Shown one piece after another: positions 1 to 10,070 of a DNA stretch of 64,000 nt. A program made the position numbers and the translations under genes. Every line of letters begins with the position of its first letter. Within the stretch, counting starts at the first letter, position 1. Under the pieces are notes generated by a model. It was not told the DNA's origin. It did no database searches and saw nothing but the letters and a program-made list of their open reading frames with translations. The stretch covers positions 61,913,882 to 61,977,881 of the forward strand of contig CM042016.1 of assembly GCA_023525715.1 (NCBI GenBank), read 5' to 3'. This stretch comes from Cichorium intybus (lineage: Eukaryota; Streptophyta; Magnoliopsida; Asterales; Asteraceae).

Positions 1-124
1 GTTATCTAATTCACCTTGTTCATCTATTTGCTTTACATTACTCGTGCATGATTGTTAAACCCTTATATAATTGCTAGAACAATAGTCATTATTCAACTCT
101 TAATTGATTTCAACACCCACCAAC

Positions 125-229
125 ATGAAAGCAGATGGATCCTGGGCAACGATGTCTTCCTTCGGAATCAAGAGAGATTCAGAAGTTCTTGTGTGGTTTC
201 CCATTGTATTACGATCACTTGTTTATTAA
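125..229 (+). other. Conserved 35-codon ORF, copy a
   Basis: A short open frame beginning MKADGS. It is the duplicate of the frame at 4797-4901 and is related to the 3' end of the longer frame at 40675-40982. No family is recognised. It lies upstream of, and on the same strand as, the Agenet pseudogene. Confidence 0.35.
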
Positions 230-1129
230 GAAACAATGAAAGGCTTCTTTTAAGTGTAGGTATCATGGGTGGCTAAATCTTCCAACTAATTTCGAAACTT
301 AAGATAAGTCCAAAATCGGAAGGAAGTACTTGTTTGGCCAGTGTAACCATTAATAACAAGTAGGTTTGGTTTTGTTTTAAGTAACTATTTGTTTTGGAAA
401 TCTCTTGGAAAATAAAATCTGGATCTGATTGGGAAGAAATGTCTTAGGTCTAGAACATTTCATTAAGATCACTCAAAAAATAAAAACTTGAGATTTCGCA
501 AATTGTGCCGTCAATTCAGAAAGGTAGTTCGGAATTTTGGGTTTCACTCAGAATTGTGGTGATAACAATTACGAGATCATAAACATAGTTGTTGTGTAAC
601 CATCAACTCTCAGTGGTAATGCTGAGAATATTCATAAGGGTTATGGTTATATGGAAATGAATATGATGGGGAATAAAAGATAGGTAAAGAAAGGTTGGGA
701 GTCTCACAGCTAATCATGGTCATAATGATTTGTGATCTTTGTCTAGAATTTCTGTAGCCATACACAGAAAGTGGTTTGATTTCGATAGTCATAGGACTAC
801 ATGTGTTGGTACAAGAAGGTATACAAAGAAATTAACCATCAATTCCCTGGTACATTCCAAAAAAAATAATTTTCTATTTTTCTGAAGTGAAAAGAGTGAA
901 AAATTAACCGTTAAGTCTTTGTAATGGTGGTTATGCCGTAATCTTAGGTACAGGTGGCAAATACCCTGTAGAGCATGTTAGAGTCGCAGGCAGATATAAC
1001 TTCTCGTCAAATCGAAGATCTCTGACAGGATCGCCTGGAGAAGTACAAAGATGACCTGTCAAATCAGAATCACTGCTGAGAGAGTAAGGCGTCTCCAAAA
1101 TTGGGGATCTCGAGAGTGTTGCACCTGCC

Positions 1130-1136
1130 TATAAAA
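1130..1136 (+). promoter_or_regulatory. TATA box of Agenet pseudogene copy a
   Basis: TATAAAA lies about 65 bases upstream of the ATG at 1201, in the same context as at 5802-5808 and 41923-41929. Confidence 0.5.
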
Positions 1137-1200
1137 CGAAAAGAGAGTGAGACTTATAAAGCACACAAAAAAACTTTACAACCAGCGAATACTTTAAAAA

Positions 1201-1441
1201 ATGGTTGACAGCCCATTCAAATGCTGGGACAAGCCTAAAGTTAAGCTAATGGAGGGTGAGCTCAGTAGAGGGACTTATGGTGGTGTCATCATAGGTGCCT
1301 GGTCACAGCGATAAGAGGTGCGGTTGACATCCCTAACTGACGGAGATACTAGCGGACCCAAGGTGGTTCATGTGGGCTTTGGAGCACTGCAGCCAGTTCC
1401 ACCATAAGTACTGTGGAGTTCAAGCACTTTGACCTAGTTGA
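1201..1441 (+). pseudogene. Agenet-domain pseudogene, copy a (3' truncated)
   Basis: This is the first 241 bases of the Agenet-like reading frame described at 5873-6299, with the same in-frame stop codons. It is cut at the duplication junction, after which the sequence becomes gypsy gag on the other strand. It retains the N-terminal region aligning with the first Agenet repeat (Val-Lys-Leu-Met-Glu-Gly-Glu near the start) but none of the second half, so it cannot encode a full domain. Confidence 0.6.
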
Positions 1442-3406
1442 GGAGATACTTTGTCCCGCTTGGTTCTCCTTTTTCCCAGGTACTTGTCTGCTTCTTCTTT
1501 TGTACTTGCTCCTCCTTATCCTTTTTCTCTTCCTTCTCTATTTCTTCTTTTTCATCAAAAACTATTTCTACATCACTATCATCTTCTGCGAGCGGAGCTA
1601 TAACCTTGTTGACTACTTTCTTCCCGCTCCTAAGTGTGATTACCTCATTAACTTGCATTCTTGGTGATTGCACCTGTTCCTGCACTCTCTTTTCTTCCAT
1701 TGTGACAATCAATTCTCCTAATTTCAGAATTGCTTCTGAATTAGGCTTCTCCACTTCCTGGAGTTTTACTAGCATTCCAAAAATTTCCTGTAACCCAATA
1801 TTCATACCTCCTGGTAGAGATGGAGGTTGTACCTGCTGCTGCCTCATCAACGGTTCCCTTGATTCTCGTTGCTGATTACTTCGGAATGGTCTTGGTGCGT
1901 TGTGAAATCGACCATATCTGTGCACTTGACTTATTTCTTCATGAGTCATTGAGCATTCATTATGATTGTGTCCTATTTCTCCACATGTATTGCATATATT
2001 CTACCCATGCAACACGTATGCCCCTTTTTCTTGTTGAAACCTCTCGAGCATCTGATTGAACCTCTTTGTAACAGCAGTGAGATCTTTCTGAATTTCAGCC
2101 TTCCATTTGTTCTCTGCTTCAATGTTAGCTACATATATCGTCTTATCCTTCATAGATCCACTGACTTTTGATCCTAAACTCAGCTGCTCCAAAAATCTCC
2201 AGGCATCTTCTGGCTCTTGCCACATAAATGTCCCACTTGATGAGGCATTTATCATAGCCTGGTGTGTCTCGTTAACTCCCTCGAAGAATAATTTAACCAA
2301 CTGCCATTTAGGAACTTCATGATGCGGGCAAGATCGTAACAACTCTTTTAACCTATCAAACGCTTCATGAAAAGCCTCTCCTGGCTTTTGCTGAAAATGT
2401 TGGATTGCTCGTCTGACCTCCGTGGTTTTACTGACCGGATAAAATTCTTGTAGAAACTTAGCCTTGAGTTGTTCCCAGCTAGTAATACTATTAGATGGCA
2501 AATATGTAAACCAATATTTGGCTTTATCCTTAAGAGTGAATGGAAACAATCTAAGCCTAAAAATATCTCTATCAGTATTCCTAGGAGTATTGGCATTCGC
2601 GATAGCTATAAACTCATACAAATGATTGTATGGGTCATCAGTCTTGTACCCCTGAATTGAGTTAATATTCCTAACAATTGAGGTCTTATTTCTACTTGAG
2701 AATCAATGTTATCAGGAATGTGAATTGGCGATGAATCATCATATTCCCGTGGCTGGAAATGTGATGCAACCGATTACCTTCTCGGTTGTGTGAAATGTAA
2801 AGGTTGAGCAGGATTACCGTAAAGATGATCGTTATATCCCTGCTGACTTGGTGGTTGTTGATACTGTGGTGCTCTTCTGGGAGGTCCCCGACCTCGGTTC
2901 CACTGTTGCTGTGGTGCTGGTGGCTGAGGAGGTTGTTGATATTGTATGGGTTGTGTAGGTTGGAAAATGGGTTGAGGTTTAAAAAGAACTGGGTGTGGTT
3001 GAGAAAATGGTTGAGAGGTTGGTGTCTGCTGTCTAGAGACTAGGGTGCCATCACTGGTCGGCTCTCCCCAAGACATTGCAGAGGTAAATGGATTGGTAGA
3101 TTGTGGTTGTGAAACGGGTGTAAATGGTGGTACAAATGGCGGAGTGCATGATGGTATGGGTGCAGGGGCTGAAACTGCACCACCAGAAGCACTCGTGCTC
3201 CCGAACTGAAACTCTGACAATGGGGGAATAGAAAACATCCCCGTTGCCTCACCTGATGGTTCCTGGGCAACACTTACCGGACTACTAATAACTTGACTAA
3301 AACTCATGATATTTAAACGCCTACGAGCACGGATTATACGTGCAGTACGCTCAATCTCAGGATCAAAATGCAATGGGGATAATTGCTCACCCCTGCGGGT
3401 ACGCAT
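1442..3406 (-). pseudogene. gag: Ty3/gypsy gag (G1), Athila/Tat-like, disrupted
   Basis: Read on the minus strand, the frame opens with MRTRRGEQLSP at 3406. A Pro/Gln-rich segment follows (to about 2774). The retrotransposon Gag core covers 2621-2001, with the signatures RLRLFPFTLKDKAKYWF and LKAKFLQEFYP. A CCHC knuckle (C-x2-C-x4-H-x4-C) lies at about 1956-1997. An acidic Lys/Glu-rich tail follows, with the 'ITLRSGK' motif usual just before protease in Athila/Tat elements. Lesions are a frame change between 2774 and 2621, an in-frame TAG at 2001-2003 just before the knuckle, and truncation at 1442 where the tandem-duplication junction falls. The family's Gag packages RNA into particles; this copy cannot make a complete one. 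Confidence 0.85.
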
Positions 3407-3514
3407 GCACTAGTGCAACATGCCCACAAACCAAAAACCAAAAAAAATTAACCAAATGAAATCTCCGAAAACAAGAAACAAGTTCCTACTAATCACCTAA
3501 TCTAAGCTTACAGC

Positions 3515-3532
3515 TCCCCGGCAACGGTGCCA
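3515..3532 (-). other. Primer-binding site of G1 (tRNA-Asp type)
   Basis: The plus strand reads TCCCCGGCAACGGTGCCA, which resembles the 3' end of plant tRNA-Asp with one change. On the minus strand it is therefore a primer-binding site a few bases inside the LTR. Asp-tRNA priming is typical of Athila-like gypsy elements. Confidence 0.8.
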
Positions 3533-3537
3533 AAATT

Positions 3538-4637
3538 TGACAACGCAGTGGTCGTCGTGCGGTCAAAAATAAAGAAAACCTAACACACACACTAGCACAG
3601 TGGTAGTCAGGGTCGATCCGCAGGAGCTTCGTGGTTACACCAGATGACAGATTACCAACTAGTAGTGTCACGCTACAGTCGGAGGACCTGGTTTCTAAGT
3701 TCTCAACTACTCCAAAAACAATAACCAAACAAAGTCAAGCTAAGCCTAAGCTAACTCAACTCAAACTAACCTAGTCACTTTCTAAAATCAGAAGTGCATA
3801 TCTGAATCAGAAGCAAACAAAGGCAACCAAATCAAACAAGGCATAACCTAACTAGTAACTAGCGTTCTGACTGAACAGCTACTAGCTAAAGTTCAATGCC
3901 CAAACTAACCTAATTGGCTACTGATTTCAGCAAAGGAAAACACTCCCAAACAAGGTCAAAACAAGATCCAAGCACAATTCAACAATCAAAACCAAACACA
4001 CATCCAAAACACCGAAAAACCAATAAAACTTGTAACCGAATGATTCTCATTCATCAAACTCAGATCCAAACATCAAAACAGTAACTAAATAATACTAAAA
4101 CAGGAACCTAAGCTTGGTATCAATGGTTGTCACTCCCAAAGATACAAACCAAAGCTTACAAATATCTAACTAATTGAAAATAAAATCCAAAACATAAAAA
4201 TACCACTTGAGAAGTTGCTGGAATGAAATCTTGGAGTCAAAGAGCTTCAAGGTCGATTTTACACCCGGTCTTTGCTAGGGTTTTCGGCTGGAAATGCCTC
4301 TATTTATAGTTGCAAATTTCCTGAGGCCGCGCCGCGCAGATTAAGAATCCGCGGCGCGCGTAATTATCAGATCCCGTTTTTTCGTCATTTGAATGTGTTA
4401 CACCGCCTTAAGCTCGCGTCGCGCGTTTCATCGATCTGCAGCGCGTGTACGAGTTTCTTGATTTTTCATTCTTTTCCAAACTTCTTCCTTTTGCACGCTT
4501 TTAGACCGTGTTTCTATTCTTTTCTTCCAAACAAGTCCTGGCACGAAAAGTGAGAATACCAAGATATATCTGATATAATTTCACCAAGAACAGGGCTCAA
4601 CAACGCCTAAAATACTTGATATCACTAGGCGTTGTCA
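3538..4637 (-). repeat. 5' LTR of gypsy G1
   Basis: An 1100-bp terminal repeat bounded by TGACAACG and CGTTGTCA, an 8-bp perfect inverted end pair, next to the PBS and gag start. It carries a minus-strand TATA box (4301-4310). Immediately upstream of that is a strikingly GC-rich block (about 4324-4371, and again 4412-4450) with repeated CGCG. A diverged relative is the G2 LTR at 16601-17482. Confidence 0.85.
4301..4310 (-). promoter_or_regulatory. TATA box of the G1 LTR
   Basis: The minus strand reads ACTATAAATA, in the same context (followed by GAGGC) as in the G2 LTR at 17145-17154. Confidence 0.6.
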
Positions 4638-4796
4638 AAAACCCTAAAGTTATAATCAAGCATTCGGCACAAGTTATCTAATTCACCTTGTTCATCTATT
4701 TGCTTTACATTACTCGTGCATGATTGTTAAACCCTTATATAATTGCTAGAACAATAGTCATTATTCAACTCTTAATTGATTTCAACACCCACCAAC
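4638..4796 (+). repeat. Probable 3' end of a copia LTR (fragment)
   Basis: The run of 'AACCCTA...', 'ATTCGGCA..AAGTTAT', then '..TTTCAACACCCA' parallels the last 160 bases of the C1 LTR (26384-26543), which ends ..TTTCAACTCCCAACA. No PBS follows; the next sequence is the Agenet-side segment, so this is a rearranged relic. From 4673 on it is also part of the tandem duplication, and its counterpart opens the window. Confidence 0.45.
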
Positions 4797-4901
4797 ATGA
4801 AAGCAGATGGATCCTGGGCAACGATGTCTTCCTTCGGAATCAAGAGAGATTCAGAAGTTCTTGTGTGGTTTCCCATTGTATTACGATCACTTGTTTATTA
4901 A
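4797..4901 (+). other. Conserved 35-codon ORF, copy b
   Basis: This frame opens MKADGS and closes at TAA. The copy at 40878-40982 has the same length and start and shares most residues, including SSFGIKRD, although the flanking DNA has diverged. Function is not recognised. It could be the tail of a captured gene whose upstream part survives only at 40675-40877. Confidence 0.4.
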
Positions 4902-5801
4902 GAAACAATGAAAGGCTTCTTTTAAGTGTAGGTATCATGGGTGGCTAAATCTTCCAACTAATTTCGAAACTTAAGATAAGTCCAAAATCGGAAGGAAGTA
5001 CTTGTTTGGCCAGTGTAACCATTAATAACAAGTAGGTTTGGTTTTGTTTTAAGTAACTATTTGTTTTGGAAATCTCTTGGAAAATAAAATCTGGATCTGA
5101 TTGGGAAGAAATGTCTTAGGTCTAGAACATTTCATTAAGATCACACAAAAAATAAAAACTTGAGATTTCGCAAATTGTGCCGTCAATTCAGAAAGGTAGT
5201 TCGGAATTTTGGGTTTCACTCAGAATTGTGGTGATAACAATTACGAGATCATAAACACAGTTTTTGTGTAACCATCAACTCTCAGTGGTAATGCTGAGAA
5301 TATTCATAAGGGTTATGGTTATATGGAAATGAATATGATGGGGAATAAAAGATAGGTAAAGAAAGGTTGGGAGTCTCACAGCTAATCATGGTCATAATGA
5401 TTTGTGATCTTTGTCTAGAATTTCTGTAGCCATACACAGAAAGTGGTTTGATTTCGATAGTCATAGGACTACATGTGTTGGTACAAGAAGGTATACAAAG
5501 AAATTAACCATCAATTCCCTGGTACATTCCAAAAAAAATAATTTTCTATTTTTCTGAAGTGAAAAGAGTGAAAAATTAACCGTTAAGTCTTTGTAATGGT
5601 GGTTATGCCGTAATCTTAGGTACAGGTGGCAAATACCCTGTAGAGCATGTTAGAGTCGCAGGCAGATATAACTTCTCGTCAAATCGAAGATCTCTGACAG
5701 GATCGCCTGGAGAAGTACAAAGATGACCTGTCAAATCAGAATCACTGCTGAGAGAGTAAGGCGTCTCCAAAATTGGGAATCTCGAGAGTGTTGCACCTGC
5801 C

Positions 5802-5808
5802 TATAAAA
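5802..5808 (+). promoter_or_regulatory. TATA box of Agenet pseudogene copy b
   Basis: TATAAAA lies 65 bases upstream of the ATG at 5873, preceded by 'GTTGCAC' as at the 41923 copy. The spacing suits a plant RNA polymerase II core promoter with a leader of about 30-40 bases. Confidence 0.55.
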
Positions 5809-5872
5809 CGAAAAGAGAGTGAGACTTATAAAGCACACAAAAAAACTTTACAACCAGCGAATACTTTAAAAA

Positions 5873-6299
5873 ATGGTTGACAGCCCATTCAAATGCTGGG
5901 ACAAGCCTAAAGTTAAGCTAATGGAGGGTGAGCTCAGTAGAGGGACTTATGGTGGTGTCATCATAGGTGCCTGGTCACAGCGATAAGAGGTGCGGTTGAC
6001 ATCCCTAACTGACGGAGATACTAGCGGACCCAAGGTGGTTCATGTGGGCTTTGGAGCACTACAGCCAGTTCCACCATAAGTACTGTGGAGTTCAAGCACT
6101 TTGACCTAGTTGAAGTATGGTATCACCAGGGTTGGTCGCCAACATCATTCGTGAGGGCAACATCTCAGAACCAGTTTCTTGTAAGGTTCTTGGATGGAGT
6201 TCAGCTCTTTGTCAACTCTTCATTGACGAAAGCGAGCTGAGGATCCATCAGATGTACTATCTGGGAAACCCATTCATGTGGCAGTACTTCAAACATTAG
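5873..6299 (+). pseudogene. Agenet-domain pseudogene, copy b (antisense to copia C5)
   Basis: The reading frame starts MVDSPFKCWDK. It matches the less-damaged copy at 41995-42411 and ends with the same tail (ESELRIHQ, then MWQYFKH and TAG at 6297). Agenet domains belong to the Tudor-like 'Royal' fold that binds modified histone tails or RNA. Their usual landmarks, a Val-Glu-Val strand, a 'Pro-Pro' turn between the two halves and a Gly-Trp-Trp motif, can be followed here in broken form. Lesions include TGA/TAA stops in the first half and frameshifts around 6075-6117. It lies just downstream of the C5 pol stop and on the opposite strand, the same position and polarity as in C3. Confidence 0.6.
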
Positions 6300-6663
6300 T
6301 AATAAAATGTATTATTGTCTTTTGAAATGCATTTTCTTTTGAATGAATGAAGTATGCTTTTGTTTGTTTTGACTTGGTGCAACCTTAGAAAAGAAAATTT
6401 ACAGAGAAATAACAAATAAAATGATATAAGTAAAAGCAGAGATGAAAATGTTTTTGGTGATTTTGGTTTTCTAAAAAAGAATAAAATAAAAAAAAAACTT
6501 AAATAAAAATATTTTTGTGATTTTGGTTTTCTAAAAAAAATAAAACAGAAATAAAAAGCAATAATATAAACAAAGGATATATAGAACTGTTCCGAGATCA
6601 TCAAACGTTTTTCCGATTCCGAGCCTCAGAACGCTTCAAAACATGATCATCAGCTTCCGATCA
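6300..6663. other. A/T-rich spacer between Agenet pseudogene and C5 pol
   Basis: Runs of A and T (AAATAAAA-like) with no coding signal. It corresponds to 42412-42837 in C3. Near its right end is a hairpin-prone stretch with CCGAGCC and TTCCGA motifs that is also kept in C3. Confidence 0.6.
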
Positions 6664-7340
6664 CTATGTAGATTTCGGAACTGAATCAGCTTCTATCATT
6701 CCGAGCCCTTACAGAGTTCAATTAAAAGTAGGTTCAGGTAGGGCCTTGGTAAAGATATCAGCCAGCTGATCTGTCGAACGAACGAAGTGAACTTCAACAT
6801 TGCCATCCTCCACATGATCTTTTATGAAGTGATTTCGTAGGGCAATATGCTTCGTTTTGGAGTGCTAAACTAGATTATGGAAGATTCGAATAGCACTTTC
6901 GGAATCACAATACAATGGAATTCGCTTCATGTTGATCCCGTAGTCTCTCAATTGGTTTTGAATTCAAATGATCTGAGAGGTGCATGACGCAGCTGCGATG
7001 TATTCAACTTCAACTGTTGATAGCGAGACACAAGTCTGTTTCTTAGATTGCTAGCTCACAAGCTTGCCATCCAGAAACTGACATCCTCCAGAAGTGCTTT
7101 TTCAATCAAGTCCGCATCCACCAAGATCTATGTCTGAAAATGGTTGCACAAAGAATCCTAATCCTGATGGATACCACAATCCTAGTTAGGTCGTTTGCTT
7201 CAAATATCGAAAAATGTTCTCGACAGCAATCATGTGTGATTCTCTTGGATTTGCTTGGTACCTAGGACAATAACAAACAACAAGCAACAAACATGATATC
7301 AGGTCGACTAGAAGTAAGATAAAGTAGCGAACCGATCATT
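6664..7340 (-). pseudogene. pol: RNase H end of copia C5 pol (decayed)
   Basis: The minus strand ends with codons for Leu-Gly-Met-Ile-Glu-Ala and a TAG at 6664-6666. The upstream sequence matches the copia RNase H tail (the HSKTKH and ADIFTKAL region, in broken frames). It corresponds to 33330-33955 of C1 and 42838-43500 of C3. Several frameshifts and stops interrupt it. RNase H removes the RNA template during reverse transcription; this copy is dead. Confidence 0.75.
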
Positions 7341-7342
7341 TG

Positions 7343-8365
7343 TCAATATAGCGTGATGTTTGCTGCATGCTTGTATAGTGAAGGTGTGAGCTTTGTTCTG
7401 AATGCAATTGGAACTTTAACTCGGGAGTCGCCCAACATTCCGAACTTCTCAAGTAGAGTCTTCGTGAAAGCCTCTTGGTTGATGAAGATCCCTTCTGAAC
7501 TCTGTCTAATGTTCAAGCCAAGGAAGAAGTTGATTTTTCCCATCAAACTCATTTCAAATTTAGTTTCCATTAAATTTTGGAACTCAGCTGTTAGGCTTGG
7601 ATGAGTAGATCCGAAAATGATGTCATCATCATAAATTTGAACAATCATAAGATGGTTACCTTCCTTCTTGCAAAAGAAAGTTGGATCAACAGAACCTTGC
7701 TTGAATTTAGACTGCTTGAGAAAGCGAGTCAGCGTTTCGTACCATGCCCTAGGAGCTTGCTTCAAACTGTATACCGCCTTATCCAGAACATAGCAGTGAT
7801 TCAGATGTTTATCATTGACGAAGCTAGGAGGTTTCTCGACATACACCGTTTCTTCGAATTCTCCGTTCAGAAATGCACACTTCATATCCATTTGATATAC
7901 ATCAAAATTTTTGTGATATGCATAGGCATGAAAGATCCGAACGGATTCCAATCTTGCAACGGGTGTGAAAGTCTCTTCGTAGTCGATTCCTTCTTCTTGA
8001 CATTATTGTTTCACAACCAAACGTGCCTTGTTGCGAATCACGTTTCCTTCTTTGTCCATTTTGTTTCTAATGACCCACTTCATTCTGTGAACTGATGCAG
8101 TTTCTAGAGTAGGAATTAATCTCCAGACTTTGTTACGCTCAAACTCATTAAGTTCGTCTTGCATCGCTTGGACCCAATCAGCATGATCAAGAGCAATATT
8201 AACCGTTTTCGGTTCGATTTTAGAAATGAACGAATTAAACATGCAAAATTCCACTTTCGAATATAATTCAGTTTGCTTCGCCTTTTGTTGTCCTCTTGTC
8301 AGAACTCCTGCTGACGTTTCTCCGATCACTTGAGATTGAGTATGATCTCGTGTCCATTTGACCAT
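7343..8365 (-). pseudogene. pol: Reverse transcriptase of copia C5 (RVT_2, disrupted)
   Basis: Minus-strand segments 8365-8003 (KVWRLIPTLETA, MKWVIRNKMD) and 7951-7343 (AVYSLKQAPRAWYETL, GKINFFLGLNIRQS) together make up a Ty1/copia reverse transcriptase. The catalytic YxDD box reads YDDD instead of YVDD (at about 7622-7633). A stop around 8000 and a frame change split the two segments. It sits between the IN-RT linker and RNase H in the standard copia order PR-IN-RT-RH. Confidence 0.85.
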
Positions 8366-8852
8366 CGGAGGATAGTTCTGATCGTATTATGGATTGATTT
8401 CGGCAATAACTTCCTCGAATTTTTACTGAGCTTCAGATTTAGTATCATCGTCATTATTTTCATTCTCCCCCTGGAAGTTTGCAGGTGAGTTGTCGTTGTG
8501 AATCAGATTCTCCCCCTTGAAAGTTGAGGCGCTCTCCCCCTAGATTGGTGCAGTGCTCTCCCCCTGGACATGAGTATTGGAGGAGTCTTCTTGAGTGTGG
8601 GAGATTTCAGCTTCCGGTTCATTCGGAGTGGGATGCTCAGTGGGAGTCGGTTCTTTGGAAGTTGGTTCTACATCGTTTACTGCATCATCTACTATCTTGA
8701 GTAGTTCATCCTCTTGATTGTATCGAGCATTGGCTTCAGAGAATTTTGCAGTCTCGGGTTCATCGAACAAGTTCATGAATTCCTCGTATAAGTTCATGAG
8801 AGGAATTGTAGCTTGATTTGTTGTCGGAAAGATCTCAACTGACTGACTCTCC
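8366..8852 (-). pseudogene. pol: IN-RT linker of C5 with polypurine tracts
   Basis: A low-complexity linker rich in Glu, Pro, Thr and Ser (open frame 8797-8540). On the coding strand it contains four AGGGGGAG tracts (complements at 8465-8472, 8510-8518, 8534-8541 and 8558-8565). The same tracts recur at the same place in C1, C2 and C4 and resemble the C1 polypurine tract next to the 3' LTR. Confidence 0.65.
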
Positions 8853-9714
8853 TTATTCTGAGTCCTTAGTCATGTATTTTTCATCGAAGCTGACATAATA
8901 CGTTTCTTCTATCTTGCAAGACCGTTTATTGAGAACCCTGTAGGCTTTCGAAGTTAAGGAATATCCCAGAATGATTCCTTCATCGCCTTTGTCATCCCAC
9001 TTGATTCTTTTCTTCTTAGAGTTGAATATGAAGAACCGTGAACCGAAGACATGAAAGAATTTGACGTTTGGTTTATGTTTGTTTAGAATCTCGTAGGGAG
9101 TAATATGGAAACTCTTGTTTATGGATGATTGATTCTGAGTGAAACAAGTGGTGGCAATAGCATCTACTCGAAAATATAACGGTAGTCTTGTGAATGAGAG
9201 CATTATGCGAGCTGCTTCGCAGAGGGAACGATTTCGTCTTTCCACTACTCCGTTTTGTTGTGGAGTGTAAGGAGCAGAAAAATGAGAGAAACCCCTTTGT
9301 TGACTAGAAATTCTTCAAACTCTAGGTTCTTGAATTCCGTTCCGTTGTCGCTTCGTATCTTCCGAACAGGCTTTCGGAGCAGCGGTTCAATCTGCTTGAT
9401 GAAGTTGATCATGTTCTGTGTTGCCTCGGACTTCTGTTTAAGAAAGAAAACCCACGTGAAATGAGAAAAATCATCAACAACAACCAAAATGCACTTGTTG
9501 TGTGCTACACTTTCGATTGTAGATGGACCACAAAGATCGATATGCAAAAGCTCGAGGGTTTGACGATCTTCGTGTTGATAATTGTGGAGTGACTCTTCCT
9601 GCTTTGTTTTCCGAGTTCGCATGCAGCACACAGATGGTCTTTATCGTACTTTAGCAGCGGCAATCCCCGAACGATATCTCCAAGTATGAGCTTGTTTATG
9701 TCTTTAAAGATCAA
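8853..9714 (-). pseudogene. pol: Integrase of copia C5 (frameshifted)
   Basis: The minus strand carries part of the GAG-pre-integrase zinc region (LCAACELGKQ), then the rve core with IDLCGPS, VDDFSHFTWVF and RSDNGTEF (first two acidic catalytic residues). After a frame change near 9245-9290 come the remains of the third (ERRNRSLCEAARIM) and the integrase C-terminal part ending near 8853. The element is a relative of C1, where the same motifs occur in the same order. The frame break lies between the second Asp and the Glu, so the active site is split. Confidence 0.85.
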
Positions 9715-9732
9715 GTGTGAAAGACATCTGTG

Positions 9733-10065
9733 TCATAACCAACTATCATTGTTCGTTGCTCTTGTGAGTAGGCATATTGAAGGCTTCCCTTGGATTGGTT
9801 TCATGTTCAGAGGGAAAATTTCTCCCTTTCTTTTAGACTTTAGAACAATGGTATTGGTCTTCTTTTCAATGATGTCAGAACCATCTTCATCAAAGGACAC
9901 TTTTAAACCAGATCCAACCACCAGTTGCGAAACACTGATGAGGTTGTGTTGCAACCCTTCTACATATGCTACCTTCTGAATAGAGAATTCGCCGTTCGTG
10001 ATCATTCCATAGCCTTTAATTTCTCCCATTGCGTTTGTTAATGTTCTAAACGGGTCGTTGACCAA
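9733..10065 (-). pseudogene. pol: Protease/GAG-pre-integrase remnant of C5
   Basis: The open frame contains GYGMITNGEFSIQKVAYVEG and LQHNLISVSQLVVGSG, the segment that follows the protease active site in this copia lineage. The DSGCSRHMT active-site motif itself is missing, because the element is cut at about 10066-10071 where the C4 LTR begins. C5 is therefore 5' truncated, with no gag, 5' LTR or PBS. Confidence 0.75.
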
Positions 10066-10070
10066 CCCGG

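Larger units (their letters stand above)
1..1441. repeat. Tandem duplication, copy 1
   Basis: This segment recurs at 4673-6113, a constant offset of 4672 bp, with only about five substitutions seen by eye. The match stops abruptly at 1441/6113. To the right, copy 1 runs into the middle of a gypsy gag, whereas copy 2 continues into the rest of the Agenet pseudogene. This is the pattern left by a tandem duplication of a unit made of gypsy G1 plus this segment. The left end of the first unit lies outside the window. Confidence 0.9.
4673..6113. repeat. Tandem duplication, copy 2
   Basis: Counterpart of 1-1441 at offset 4672, about 99.6% identical by eye. Unlike copy 1, it continues without interruption into the 3' half of the Agenet pseudogene and copia C5, so this side is the ancestral arrangement. 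Confidence 0.9.

Noticed and set aside
52..276. 74-codon open frame, repeated at 4724-4948
   Set aside because: It overlaps the MKADGS frame in another register and simply repeats because of the tandem duplication. No conservation at the 40.8-kb relative.
610..792. 60-codon minus-strand frame (also 5282-5464)
   Set aside because: Present only because of the duplication; the homologous 41.3-kb segment does not keep the frame.
1438..1875. Plus-strand Ser/Phe-rich frame in the first 2 kb
   Set aside because: It is the antisense shadow of the Lys/Glu-rich gypsy gag tail.
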